In this document: piece by piece, positions 38,409 to 49,749 of the stretch | How positions within the stretch are numbered: position 1 is the stretch's first letter | Layout: the number at the start of each line of letters is the position of its first letter | NCBI RefSeq assembly: GCF_000002425.4 | Contig: NC_037257.1 | Coordinates: 7,670,533-7,734,532, forward strand | Length of the DNA stretch: 64,000 bases | DNA from: Physcomitrium patens | Taxonomy: Eukaryota > Streptophyta > Bryopsida > Funariales > Funariaceae | Direction: 5' to 3' | Notes under the pieces: generated by a model | What the model saw: the letters and a program-made list of their open reading frames with translations, nothing else | Database searches by the model: none | Told to the model about the DNA's origin: nothing | Made by a program: the position numbers and the translations under genes

Positions 38409-39047
38409 CTAAACGTCTTCACTGACCTTCTCTCATTACCTACCAACCCATTTTTTTTTTTTTGAAATTTTTAAATTAATAATTAATAATCTAGCCTACC
38501 CTCAAGTAGGTAGGGAACGTAAACCACCAAGATAGTATTTACGGGCGATGACATGGAATTCACCAAGGCAAACCAACCCACTAGTCCAATCTTGGCATAT
38601 GGTACAACCTATGTTGTGGGGCTTACCCGGTCAGTAAACGAGACACTGTGATTTTGCCTTCGCGGCCAAAACCCCCCTCGTTCTCAATTCAGCTCACTGC
38701 CGAGGTATTACCCACTAACAAGGCAACGACAACGACGAATTACAATCCTAAGTTAACATAGATCATTCAATGTATGATGGCTTACCTCATGCAATTCCAG
38801 CTTCCTGCACAATTAGTATACCACCGGCCTCTCGATCACATGCTAAGGTTTCTAACACAAACTACCATAGATATCCCCAGGACCCACATACCTTCTGCTG
38901 TGCTCCTTCCAATCACGACCCCATCATCTTGCTCCTATTATCTCCTTCCTCCATGTAATCAATCATCTCAATTCAAAAAAAAAAAAAAAAAAAAAAAAAT
39001 TGTTAGACAACGTCTCTAAGATCGGCTCCAGGCAAACGCACCATTTA
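38409..39047 (-). other. 5' leader of the young gypsy element
   Basis: Untranslated leader between the primer-site region and gag. It contains a long poly-A (about 38977-38998) and poly-T (about 38452-38463) on the plus strand. No open frame of note. Confidence 0.6.
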
Positions 39048-40944
39048 TGTGAGCTAAATTCCTCTACCCTTAATTGCGTTTAGTAGTCAAGTGGATTAAC
39101 TTCACTCACACGTAATTTTTATAAACCCTAAGTTCATTCATAAACCCTAAGTTCATCCATAAACCCTAAGTTCATCCATAAACCCTAAGTTCATCCATAA
39201 ATCCTAAGTTCATCCATAAATCCTAAGTTCATCCATAAATCCTAAGTTCATCCATAAACCCTAAGTTCATCCATAAATCCTAAGTTCATCCATAAACCCT
39301 AAGTTCATCCAGAAACCCTAAGTTCATTCATACTAAATTTCCCTTCATCAATCATCCATCCCTTAAATCTCATTCATCCTATAACATTCATTCATTCAAA
39401 GTTTGTTCATCCAATTTTCATCTAAAGATTCATTCATCCAACCATAAGTCAACTTATCATCCAACTGACAATTCGTACAATTGACCTAATTCATCCAAGA
39501 TTCATCCTAAAAATTAAAGAAAATTGGAAGTCGCCACCTTCCAAGTCATGGTAGCGACCCCCTTGCACGAATTCCACTACAATGGTTGCATCACTAACTT
39601 GTTTATAACAAGATTTGCTAGTTTAGAAAGTAGATTTACAAGCGCTTGTCTTCCAACAAAATTCAATGCAAAAAAACAATTAAGCTAAGAGAAATCTTGC
39701 CTCAAAGTTGCCTGACTTTCTCGGCCTAGTCAGAGCACCCCTGGCCACAAAAACCCTTGCCCTTGCTCCATTCCAGTTGTGCAACGCATATGCTTTAGCA
39801 TTCCAGAAACTAGAATTGAAGCCGCATCACCTCCAACAATTTTTTCTTGAAAATCTTGAGTGAATTCCAAGATATGACCTTCCAAAGTAGCTTGAGTTGG
39901 CGGAGTGCTACATCTTCACCACGGCCGACTCCTCTTCACTCCAACCACCATAACTTCCTTGGCCTTTACTCAATCTAAGCGTGCAAATAGTCCTTGCAAA
40001 GCTGACAACAAGAACCATCTCCCACAAAAGTTTCAGCTCCAAATTCAATACTGTCCGCCAACACTCGCCTTCCAAAGTCGGACCTCCAGATCTGGCCGGC
40101 AGCTGACCTCCTTGTCACTAAAACCACCACAACTTTCTTGTTTTCTCTCCAAACAAAGCGTGCCTACTATCCCGAGGAAGCTAACGACAAGATCTAACTA
40201 TTGGTAAAATTTGACGTTCTATTTCCAGATAACTAATACACTACAGCTACGCAATTGCAGCTCTATAGAAACAAGGGTACGTGGGGATGCAATTTGGCAT
40301 GGCTTCGCCCCCCAAAAAAAAAAGAGAGAGAGAGAGCGAGTGTGGCCACCCTCATCCTCTTATCCAAGTAGGAAGAGACCAAAGGGTGGCGGCCACATCT
40401 CCACCATCCGAATCCACCAACCCTAATCAAGATCAAGGGCCCACATTAACCCTAAGTCCTAAACCCGATTTTAGTGCTGGACATGCCCAAAATCCCCAAT
40501 TCGAAGCGTTTTTTGACAAAACTAACTCCACCAATGTGTTTAAAACATATTTAAACATCTAGTTTGACTATTCATACACCCAAATCTAAGTTCTAGATCA
40601 TTAAGAACCAACAATTTGACAAATCTATCACAATAAATTTACTTCTAATTATTTTCTTCTCCTTTTTCTTCTTCTTCTCCTTGTCCCTCTTCATCTTCTT
40701 CCTTCTTTCTTCTTGGCCTTTTTGTTTTTTTGTTTTTTTGTTTTTTTTTCCTTTTGGCTCTTTTTCTTATCTTTCCCACCACTCCCTTCTCCCTTGATTT
40801 TTCTTTCCACTACTAATCATCAATAAGCCACTAATATTAATGTCTATAACTAACTTATTATAACAAAATATAATCAAAATCCTCATTTTTTTTTAGATTT
40901 TTTTAGTTTAACCAACAATGTGAACCAACTTTTGAGCTCACACA
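39048..40944 (-). repeat. 5' LTR of the young gypsy element
   Basis: Nearly identical to the 3' LTR but with eleven telobox repeat units. On the minus strand it is followed after four bases by TGGTGCGTTTGCCTGG (39028-39043), which starts TGG as a primer site should. The matching tRNA was not identified. Confidence 0.95.
39121..39329. repeat. 19-bp tandem repeat with telobox, 11 units
   Basis: Same unit as in the other LTR with three more copies. The 57-bp difference accounts for nearly all of the LTR length difference. Confidence 0.97.
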
Positions 40945-41110
40945 ATCCATCAATCTAAAAAAGATAATATGCAATAAGCTGGCCAATCTTATACAAGCTA
41001 AGTTAGTATAAGATTATGTCTCTTGATTCAAGTCTCTATATCTCCAAATTGGTAACTTTTTCAAAAGCAACTGATACATTTGTGAGTCTAATAGGTATGA
41101 AATTATATTT
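40945..41110 (+). pseudogene. gag remnant of host retroelement, 3' part
   Basis: Continues the frame from 30325 once one target copy is ignored. KLANLIQAKLV follows the insertion point, as in other gypsy gag proteins. Similarity fades after about 41110, where a minus-strand reverse transcriptase remnant begins. Confidence 0.65.
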
Positions 41111-41693
41111 AAAATATCTATATCTAGTTTAAAATATAATTTTCTATTTATGTCTTTTTTTGAATGCATATCAGATTAAATACTTTTTATAGATCTATTT
41201 TTATATAGATCTTTGCTTAATTAAATTAATCAAAAAATTATAAAATTAAATATAGAAGATATCTATTTCTGATATTAATCTTGTTGAATCTTTGATAGTC
41301 TATACATATCTATAAAGAACTATCTTTTTTCTTTACAAATAAAATAAGAGCCTAATTAGAGATTTAGAATGACATATGAAGTTTTTACTCAAATTTTCAT
41401 TAATGTATTCCTTGAGTGGAGCCAACTTGTTTTGTGATAGGCTATAGATTGGTCAAAATGGTGGTTGAACTCTTTCTTGAAGATTAATAGAACAATCATA
41501 TAGACAATGCTCTATAAAAATATTTGTATTTTTTTTTCAAAGACGTCTTGATAATCTTAGCATTGGCTTAGAATGCCACATAAAATCTTTTTTTTTTTAA
41601 CAATAGATGTGGTGTATAAGGAAAAATTTGACCCTTCTTTGGTAACATGTATAAAAGCTCTTTATCTTCCAATAATAATTTGGATGTATTGAT

Positions 41694-41921
41694 TTAATAG
41701 ATTTTTACTTGCCCAGTAAAATCTTGAACTAAACTATGAGAAAAATCAAGATTATAAGAAATCCAATCTATTTGAAGATTATATTTTTTTAGCCATAATA
41801 ATCCTAAAATAATTAGATTATTAAAAAAATTAATTATATTAAATATTACTAAACTATTATGACCACTAATTACTACATCTAAAGGAACAATTTCATGCGT
41901 AATATCTCCAAAAGACAACAA
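41694..41921 (-). pseudogene. Protease remnant of left palindrome arm
   Basis: 75 codons including DVVISGHNSLVIFNIINF and LGLLWLKKYNLQIDW. This is the typical C-terminal retropepsin segment of chromovirus-type gypsy elements (LGLPWL...NP.IDW). The active-site triplet itself is not intact. Confidence 0.7.
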
Positions 41922-43544
41922 ATGACCATCTATTACTTCTACATGAACATGTTTGGTTTTCTTAACTAAGAATATATCTTATTTTTTATAAAGTCTTTAT
42001 TTATAAAACACGCTAAGGCTCTTGAATCTAACAAGACTAAGACTTTGTAATTTTTTGGTCCTAAACAAACTTCTATTGTAAAATAAAGTAAAAGATTTGA
42101 AAAGAAAATACAACCTTAACTAAGTATTATATAAGATTTGAGTTGCATGATCTCTATTATAGGTAGAGAATTTGTTTTCTAATCTGACATTCTTTTTAGC
42201 ACCTATGCTCTTCATTTTGTGATTGCATTGTTTCTTTGGGTAATATTGAACAGTGTGCTTTAATTCTCTACAATATAAGTACAAATCTTTTTGATGATAA
42301 TGAATCTTTTTTTATTCAATAAGAAATTTAAAATATATTGTGTCAATTTATTTAGGCTTTGGCTTAGATGATTAATCTTCCAAAAATTTAGAAGGTGTAA
42401 CTATGGCTTGTTTTATACTTCTCCATTTAAATTTTTATTCTTGGTATCTTTTAAAGAGTCGATTGTTGCATGCAACGGCCAATGAATTTGCTCTTGGAAT
42501 TGTCAATAATAAAACTTTTATATTATCTTTAAATATATATTGAAACTAATTAATAAAGGCTTTATTATTCCAATTTATGTTGCAAATAAGATTTTGGAAT
42601 TCAGTAATACATGTAGTGGTTGAATGTGATCTTTATTTTAGCAATAGAAGTTTGGTCTTTACTTCCTTTCATTGATCACTTTCTCCAAATACAGCTATAA
42701 TTACTTCCAAAAATGAATTCAAATTATAGAATAGTCATGAATCTTTTTTCATTAAAGGTTCAAACCAAGAAAGAGCACTTCAAAAGAATAGTACTTTGAT
42801 AAATCCAACTTGAATAAATCTATTAAGATATTAAAAAGAATGCAATTTTAAATAGAACTTTACTTATTGTAGAAATCCTTGAAATTTTGATCTTATTCCA
42901 TCAAACTTTTTTGTCATACTAATCCTTGTCTTCTTTATATTTGTAGTAGCAACACTCTTTAGATTCAATTACGAAATTGATCTGCTTTCTTTTCTTAATT
43001 GTATAATTTCTTGATACAAATTTTGAACTTTATTGTTGATTTTTTCTTTAGGTGTAAAGATAGTGCCTCCATGATTCATGTTGGAAATATGCAAGATTTT
43101 TAGTCTCAAAGTGTTGATAAGCTCATGAAGATTTGTAATAGTTGCAAATCTATCATCACTTCTATTGAAAGTAGCATCCATAATCTTTTGTTTTATAGAC
43201 AATTCAAATAATTTTAAAAAATTAAATTAGAATAAAATAATCTTCAATCTGTAATATCAAATAAAAGACAATCCATTCTTTTTGAAAAAAAATAGTATTA
43301 AAAAATTAAAATATTTGTTTAAAGATTTATAATTTATAATTTTTAAAATATAAAAATAAAAATAGAATAATCCACTTACTTCTAAAAAATGACAAGACCA
43401 ATGAGTCAGTACTCTTATTAAATTATCAAAGACATGAATCTTAAAAAAAAAAAAAAAAAGTATATTCTTATATCATTCAAAAATACTAAAAAATTACTCA
43501 AAGATAGTAATATATTGAACTAGAATGGCTATTCCAAAAAATAA

Positions 43545-43962
43545 GAAGACTAAAAAGTCTTGAAATAAGACTAAGGACTAGAAAGGTATTGACAAGAGTA
43601 AAGTTGGCTTTACTCTTGTTTTTATTTATACTATCTAACTAAGAGTTATGTGGTAATATTTTATAGGACCTCCAACATATATTGACTTTATTAGATACAT
43701 GACTTAAGTTGCAAGGCAAGTTATCTATATGTTTGCCACATAGCTAGCTTGTTCCACAAGTTATTAATATATGTATTATGTGGCTAAGTTGTTGACCAAG
43801 TTTCTAGCCTATTAATTAACTATAAATATGTATAAACTCAAAGTAGCATCTAAAAAGCTTCTAAGAAGGTTTTTTAAAAGATATTATGAAATTAATCTAC
43901 TTTTACTTACTTCTACTTGATCATATAGGTAATTATTGGAATAAATATGTATGTCTATGACA
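43545..43962 (-). repeat. LTR-like repeat, left copy of palindrome
   Basis: On the minus strand it begins TGTCATAGACATA. It pairs as an inverted repeat with 43999-44430 and matches 27684-28135. Confidence 0.7.
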
Positions 43963-43998
43963 TCTACTCACTTCTAAAATAAGCTAAGAATAATACAT

Positions 43999-44430
43999 AT
44001 CATAGACATATACTTATTGTAATTATTATTTAAGTAATATGAATAGGTAGAAGTAGACTAAGATAGATTAATTTTATAATATCTTCTAAAAAATCTTTTT
44101 AAAAGCTTTATAGATACTACTTTAACTTCATGTTTATTTTTAGTTGATTGATAAGTTAGAAATATGGAAAACAAGCTAATCACATGCCACACATGTTGAT
44201 AATTTGAAAAACAAGCTAACTGTATGGTATTCATACAAAAAACTTGCCTTATAAGTTAAGATATGTGTTGAACAAAGTCAAAACGTTTTGAAGGTTCCAT
44301 AGAATATTACCACTTAGCTCTTAGATGGATAGTATATATAAAAGCAAGAATGAAGCTTTTTCCACTCTTATCAATTCTTTTCTTGATTCTAGTCTAGTTT
44401 TAAGAAGTTTCTAATTTTCTTATCTTTTAG
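43999..44430 (+). repeat. LTR-like repeat, right copy of palindrome
   Basis: Begins TATCATAGACATATAC. It contains the promoter-like TATATATAAAAGCAAGAATG at about 44332-44351, a TATA box at the position expected within an LTR. The 3' end is approximate. Confidence 0.7.
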
Positions 44431-45829
44431 AAAAAACCATTTTAATTTCTTTTTAATGTACATACTTTCTTATTTCTAATTTTTCATACTTCTTTAAAAA
44501 AAATTCACAAGTTTATTATTTCCCTCAAGTTCTTGTCTTTGATAGAAAGTCTCACTTATTTATTTACTTTCATCAAGTTCTTATCTTTGAAAGATTGACA
44601 AGAATACACTTACAATATCAAAGCTTCATCTTTTTTTGATTAAGAATTCTTTGTTCTCAAGTCTTTTTTGTTACATATCTTAAGAAATATTAGACATCTC
44701 TTTTCTTCTAAGTATTATTATGATAGAGCTTCTTAAAATAAAAAGTGCAATAATACAAATGTAAGAAAAATTGAAGAAATTAATGTTTTTAATGTATCAA
44801 CTCAATTTATCACATCAAGAAGGAATAAGAATGATAGAAAGTGAAGATATAGAGATGATTGGAGTTGCTTCAATATCTACATCAAATCATGTCCTTTCTC
44901 TTATAGTAGAATACCATTCAAGTGCTAGAGAAGCAAGAATTATCTTATTTGAGAAGTTTGATGATATAAGATCAAAGTTTGAAGAATTTATTAATGAAAT
45001 ATAGTTGGCAATTGAATTTCAACTCTAAAGCTTTTCAATTCTATGATTACAAGTCAAGTTTATTAAAACACTACTTTTTGATTTTGCATTATTATGATTT
45101 TTATCTTTTTTCAAATAAAATGACTTAATATTAGATAATTTGAAAGTTTTTTTTAGCAAAGTTTTGATCTATGTATAAAAAATATGATGAAGTTCATGTT
45201 GTAATAAATAAGATTTATATTTTGTGATAAAAATCAATTTATAAAATTATATGCTTCACAATTTGAACAACTTATAATTGATATCAAGTAGAATGATGTT
45301 GCATTTATTAATCAATTTTTTTATAGATTACAATATGATGTAAAAAAATTAATATTTACTTTATTTGACCTTCAAATATTGAATCAAGCAATTGATTTTG
45401 CTATAAAGTATGAAAATTTACTTTTTAAATTTTGGTCTAAAAATTGCATAAGTAGGCTTTAAAGTTATTATAATTTAATAACAATATCAACAGCTTTTTA
45501 ACACATATCTTTGAAAGTAAAGAATATATAAATTGATATAATATGTTTCAAATTTCTTACTAAACAAAAAAAGATTCATTGTTGTCAACTAGAATTATGT
45601 TTATATTATGGAAAATCAAAGTATAGTATCTAATATTATCCAAAGAAATGATGCAATTATAAAATGAAAAGTACAGTTGTCAAAAAATATAACATGTCAA
45701 AAAAAAGTTTGTTTAGCTATAATAGAGATTGTGTAGCTAGAACCTTATACAACACCTAATGAAGATCTTATTCTCTCCTCAAATTCTTCTCCTTGTTTTA
45801 CAATAGATATCAATTTATGACCTAAATAT

Positions 45830-46160
45830 TACAAAGTCTTTGCCTTATTAGATTCAAAAGTTTCAACTTGTTTTTTAGATGAAGAGTTTATTAAAAGCTA
45901 TAACATACCTTTAGTAAATAAAAAGAAATCTATTCATATAGAAGTTATAGATGGTCATCCATTATCCATGAAAAATTTCTTTTAGAAGTAATAATTAATG
46001 GTCATAATAATTTTGTGGTATTTAATATTATTAAATCTCCTTTTAATCTAATTAGTTTAAATTTTTTGTTGTTAAAAAAATACAATCCTTGAATAGATTG
46101 TATTTTTTATAGTCTTAGATTATTAAAAAATATAATTAAGAGTATAATTAATTAAATAAA
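45830..46160 (+). pseudogene. Protease remnant of right palindrome arm
   Basis: Shows ALLDSKVSTCFLDEEF, a D-S-type retropepsin site, then VIINGHNNFVVFNIIKSPFN and LKKYNP. Homologous to 41694-41921 on the other strand. It is broken by at least one stop and one frame change. Confidence 0.7.
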
Positions 46161-46289
46161 AATTTATAAGTATAATATAACCAAATTTGCATTTGTAGGT
46201 GTAAGAACTTTCTTGCATTCTATAAAAGAAAGATGACCTTTTGTCATTTATGCCACACATGTTTCAATTGGAAAAAAAAAACTTTAAAT

Positions 46290-46700
46290 GGCATTCCTAG
46301 CTAATATCAAGTTTTTCAAGATGTACTTAAAAAGAAGAATGCAAATACTCTTCTAGAATATTATCTCTATGACCTTTCAATTGATCTTTAAGAAAGATTT
46401 CAATGGCTATTTGGACCAATCTATTGTTCATTATAAAATGAGTTGGTTGAATTCAAAGAATATATTGAAGAAAATTTGGCCAAGAATTTCATATGTCATT
46501 TCAAATCTCTGGCAAGAGTTTTAATTTTATTTGTGAAAAAAAAAAGAATCATTGCAAATATGTGTCAATTATCAAAGACTAAATAAGATCACTAAAAAAA
46601 AAATTACCTGCTATTTTTTATATCTAAACTTCATGATCAATTGAATCAAGCTAAGATCTATATAAAAATAGATCATAAGGGACATATAATCTGATATGCT
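46290..46700 (+). pseudogene. Reverse transcriptase N-terminal remnant
   Basis: Broken words LEYYLYDLSIDL, RFQWLFGPIYCSL, ELVEFKEYIEENLAKNFI, ILFVKKK and KLHDQLNQAKIYIKID give the classic start of a chromovirus-like reverse transcriptase, up to just before the first catalytic Asp region. Sequence after about 46740 is not recognisable. Confidence 0.75.
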
Positions 46701-46750
46701 ATCATATTATATGCTATCTTGCTTGAGAATGCATCGAGCATCTGGCTATG

Positions 46751-47047
46751 GAAGATAAAACAATGTTTTGCAAGTATCCAAGTAGTCTAGTGGGTTTCAG
46801 CCATCTAAATAGAAACTATTTCGGATTTCAATGTAAAGCTTAATTTCAATACAAAGTACTTAGAAATACTATTTTTAATAACTTCAAGCTATTATAAGCA
46901 TAAATTCTTTTGTTAATTTTTTAGTTTTATTTTATTTTTTTATTAGTATTATTCTTTTTTAAAAAAAATTTAAATTTATTTATTTTTTTAATTTTTAAAT
47001 CCTAATCCTAGACAACGAGCTTTGGTAAGTTGTAATTCTCAATTTGA
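46751..47047. other. AT-rich spacer before the nested element
   Basis: T-rich sequence with no recognisable coding or repeat structure, ending at the ATTTGACCGT target site. Confidence 0.5.
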
Positions 47048-47051
47048 CCGT

Positions 47052-48329
47052 TGTCGTGTTGTAACACGAGTATACCGTGAAAATATAAAGAAAAGGGACT
47101 TTTATTAATATTCAGTTACCTCGAATATTGGGAGCAACGACCAACTCCAGTGCAAATACTGAGTGGTCAGGTTCAATCACCCCGTTACAATAAGCAGGGG
47201 CATACTGAAATGCTCCGTTCGATTCCAATAACGGGAGTCAGCAGGAAGGGAAAGGACCAATTCATGCGACGGGTGAGCCTAGTTTGAAGAGCCAATTGGA
47301 TCCAATTTCGAGAATCCAATCCGGGTCCTCTTATCCAATATGAGACCTGAATTGGTCAGGCGACCCAATGCAGTCTAATTACGGGAAAATCTAAGTCTTA
47401 CTTCGGGCATCTTACCCAATATGAGACCTACATTGGTCGGGCAACCCAATGCAGTCTGATTACAGGAACATCCAGGTTACTACGGGTCCTCTTACCCAAT
47501 ATGAGACCTGAATTGGTCGGACGACTCAATGTGGATCCGAGTACGGGGTTTCGATTCTGTTTCAGGCTGTCCTATTCTCTGTACCGTTTCGAAAGCTCTG
47601 ACGGCAGGAGCCAATTTCGGATCTAAGCTCTGACGATGGGAGCCAATTCCGGATCCAAGACGAAAGATTGAAGAAATTTAGAGGATAAGGTTAGGGGAAG
47701 AATGAGATCAGGGGGGGGTTTTTTTTTTTTTTTTTGGATCAGGGAAGAGCTAGCTTCAAGCTCTTCGGAAGGTTACTAGTTTTTTTTTCATTGGAGGTTT
47801 TTGGAGATCGAGGGGATTGGAGAGGAGCTTCATGCTTCGGGTCGGGGAAGAAAAGACGGAGAATTGGATTTTTCTTCTTCATAGAGTTTTGAGAAGACTG
47901 AGGCAATCGTTGTTGAAGTTAGTGTTGTAATGGTGAATCGGGATTTTTTTTAATGAAGTGGATTTGACTACTCTTGACTGTTTTGTGAAATCGAGATACG
48001 TCTGTGATTGAAGAATTAAAAGAGTATCTATAGGATTGAGTATGCATAGTGAATGAAATTTATTGGCTTAATCTAACAAGACAGTCAGTGGATACAAGAT
48101 CGTAAGTACAAAGCGGTATCAGAGGTTAACAGATTGGGTTGTTCGGGGTTCTGTGTAATATCTAGAGACCTACCGGCTGGGACAAAAAGGACTTTGACAA
48201 GCAGTCAAAAGGCATCCATATAGATTTACGGGGTATTCTTGCAGTCATTTATATTCCAACGGTCAAAAACTGATAGACTGCTTGACTATTGGCGAATCTC
48301 CATACTACCTTCTACAGCCAGACGCCCGG
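47052..48329 (+). repeat. Outer element 5' LTR, main part
   Basis: Same subtype as 62555-63869 (for example GGGACTTTTATT and AGCAACGACCAACTCC), with scattered differences. Truncated by the inner insertion and continued at 57016-57049. Confidence 0.95.
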
Positions 48330-49679
48330 TGTCGTGTTGTAACACGAGTATACAGTGAAAATAAAAAGAAAGGAGAATTTTATTAATATTCAGTTACCTC
48401 GAATATTGGGAGCATCAACCAATTCCAGTACAAATACTGAGTGGTCAGGTTCTGTCACTCCGTTACAGTCAGCCGGGGCATATTGAAATGCTCCGTTCGA
48501 TTCCAATAACGGGAGTCAGCAGGAAGAGAAGGACCAATTCAAACGACGGGTTCGAGGAGCCAATTGGATCTAATTTCGATAATCCAATCCGGGTCCTCTT
48601 ATCCAATATGAGACCTGAATTGGCCGGTCAACCCAATGCAGTCTAATTACGGGAAATGCATGTCTTACTATGGGTCTTAGCCAATCTGACGCGAGGACCA
48701 ATTTGACCCAATTATGGGAACATCCAGGTTACTACGGGCATCTTTCCCAATATAGGACCTGAATTGGTCGGGCGACTCAGTGTGGTCTCGATTACGGGGT
48801 TCGATTCTGTTTCAGGCTGTCCTGTTTTCTGTGCCGTTTCAGGGAACATTGTTTTCGGTAAATGGATTTCTTAAAGGTAAAAACGGAGGAGAAAGCTTGA
48901 CAGCGAGAGCCAATTTTGGATCCAAGCTTGAGGTGGGAGCCAATTCCGGATCTAAGATGGAAGATTGAAGAAATTCAGAGGATAAGGTTAGGGGGGGATA
49001 TAGTTTTGAGGGGGGAGGTTTTTTTTTCGGGAGAATCGAGGGGGGGAGCGAGTTTTCAAGCTTTTGCAAGGTTACCAGTTCGGTTTTTCATTGGAGGTTT
49101 TTGGAAGATCAAGGGAATTAGAGAGAGGAGCTTCTTGCTTTGGGTCGGGGAAGGAAAGACATAGAATTTGGATTTTTCTTCTTCGTAGAGTTATGGGAAG
49201 ACTGAGGCAATCGCTGCTGAAGTCAGTGTTGTAATGGTGAATCGGGATTTTTAAATGAAGTGGGTTTGAATACTCTTAACTGTTTTGTAAAATCGAGTTA
49301 CGTCTATGATTGAAGGATTAAAAAGGTGTCTATAGGATTGAGTATGCGGAGTGAATGAAATTTATTGGGTTAATCTAACAAGACAGTCAGTGGATACAAG
49401 ATCGTAAGTACAAAGGGGTATTGAAGATTAACAGTTTGGGTTGTTCGGGGTTCTCTGTAATGTCTAGAGACCTATCGGCTAGAAAAAAAAAAAAAAAAAA
49501 AAAAAGACTTCGACAAGCAGTCGAAGAGCATCCGTATAGATTTACGGTACATTGTTGCAGTCGTTTATATTCCAGCAGTCAAAAACTGATAGACTGCTTG
49601 ACTATCGGCAAATCTCCATACTACCTTCTACAGCCAGACGTCCGGCGCGTTCTCGAGCAGGAAAGCACGTAATACGACA
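48330..49679 (+). repeat. Inner element 5' LTR
   Basis: Starts with TGTCGTGTTGTAACACGA, which holds a small palindrome. Has a poly-A tract at 49482-49505 and ends AATACGACA. Confidence 0.95.
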
Positions 49680-49683
49680 TAAG

Positions 49684-49700
49684 TGGTGAACCCGACGTGA
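49684..49700 (+). other. Primer-binding site, inner element
   Basis: TGGTGAACCCGACGTGA begins four bases (TAAG) after the LTR. It starts TGG, as a primer site must, and the same sequence occurs at 57054-57070 in the outer element. I cannot assign the tRNA. Confidence 0.7.
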
Positions 49701-49749
49701 AAGCTTGAAGTGGAAGGTATTGGATTTCGGTTGATTTTATCTTTATTTT

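Larger units (their letters stand above)
30326..40944 (-). mobile_element. Young 10.6-kb Ty3/gypsy LTR retrotransposon
   Basis: LTRs at 30326-32162 (1837 bp) and 39048-40944 (1897 bp) begin TGTGAGCT and end AGCTCACA or GGCTCACA. They are flanked by a perfect 5-bp duplication CAATC (30321-30325, 40945-40949). Coding order on the minus strand is gag, zinc knuckles, protease, RT-RNase H, integrase, i.e. Ty3/gypsy. The LTRs differ at only about ten bases apart from repeat number, so insertion was recent. Four nonsense codons and frame changes suggest it is now inactive. The CX2CGGxH knuckle, DGGS protease and FIDD reverse transcriptase resemble the non-chromovirus (Athila/Tat-like) plant group. 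No chromodomain is seen. Confidence 0.95.
41120..43962 (-). mobile_element. Left arm of head-to-head gypsy retroelement pair
   Basis: Reading outward on the minus strand from 43962: an LTR-like repeat (about 43545-43962), gag region, a degenerate zinc knuckle (about 42200-42300, LYLYCRELKHTVQYYPKK), protease (41694-41921) and a reverse transcriptase remnant (about 41130-41600). Many stops. It mirrors 43999-46750. Confidence 0.65.
43999..46750 (+). mobile_element. Right arm of head-to-head gypsy retroelement pair
   Basis: Starts with the LTR-like repeat. It continues with gag (short frame 44771-45004 and broken frames to about 45500), a degenerate zinc knuckle (about 45590-45650, ELCLYYGKSKYSI then YYPKK), protease (about 45830-46110) and reverse transcriptase start (about 46290-46700). 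The order and spacing mirror the left arm. Confidence 0.65.

Noticed and set aside
48780-49164. Open frames on both strands in the LTRs (also at 56111-56474)
   Set aside because: They are purine-rich LTR sequence repeated with the LTR and have no recognisable protein domain.
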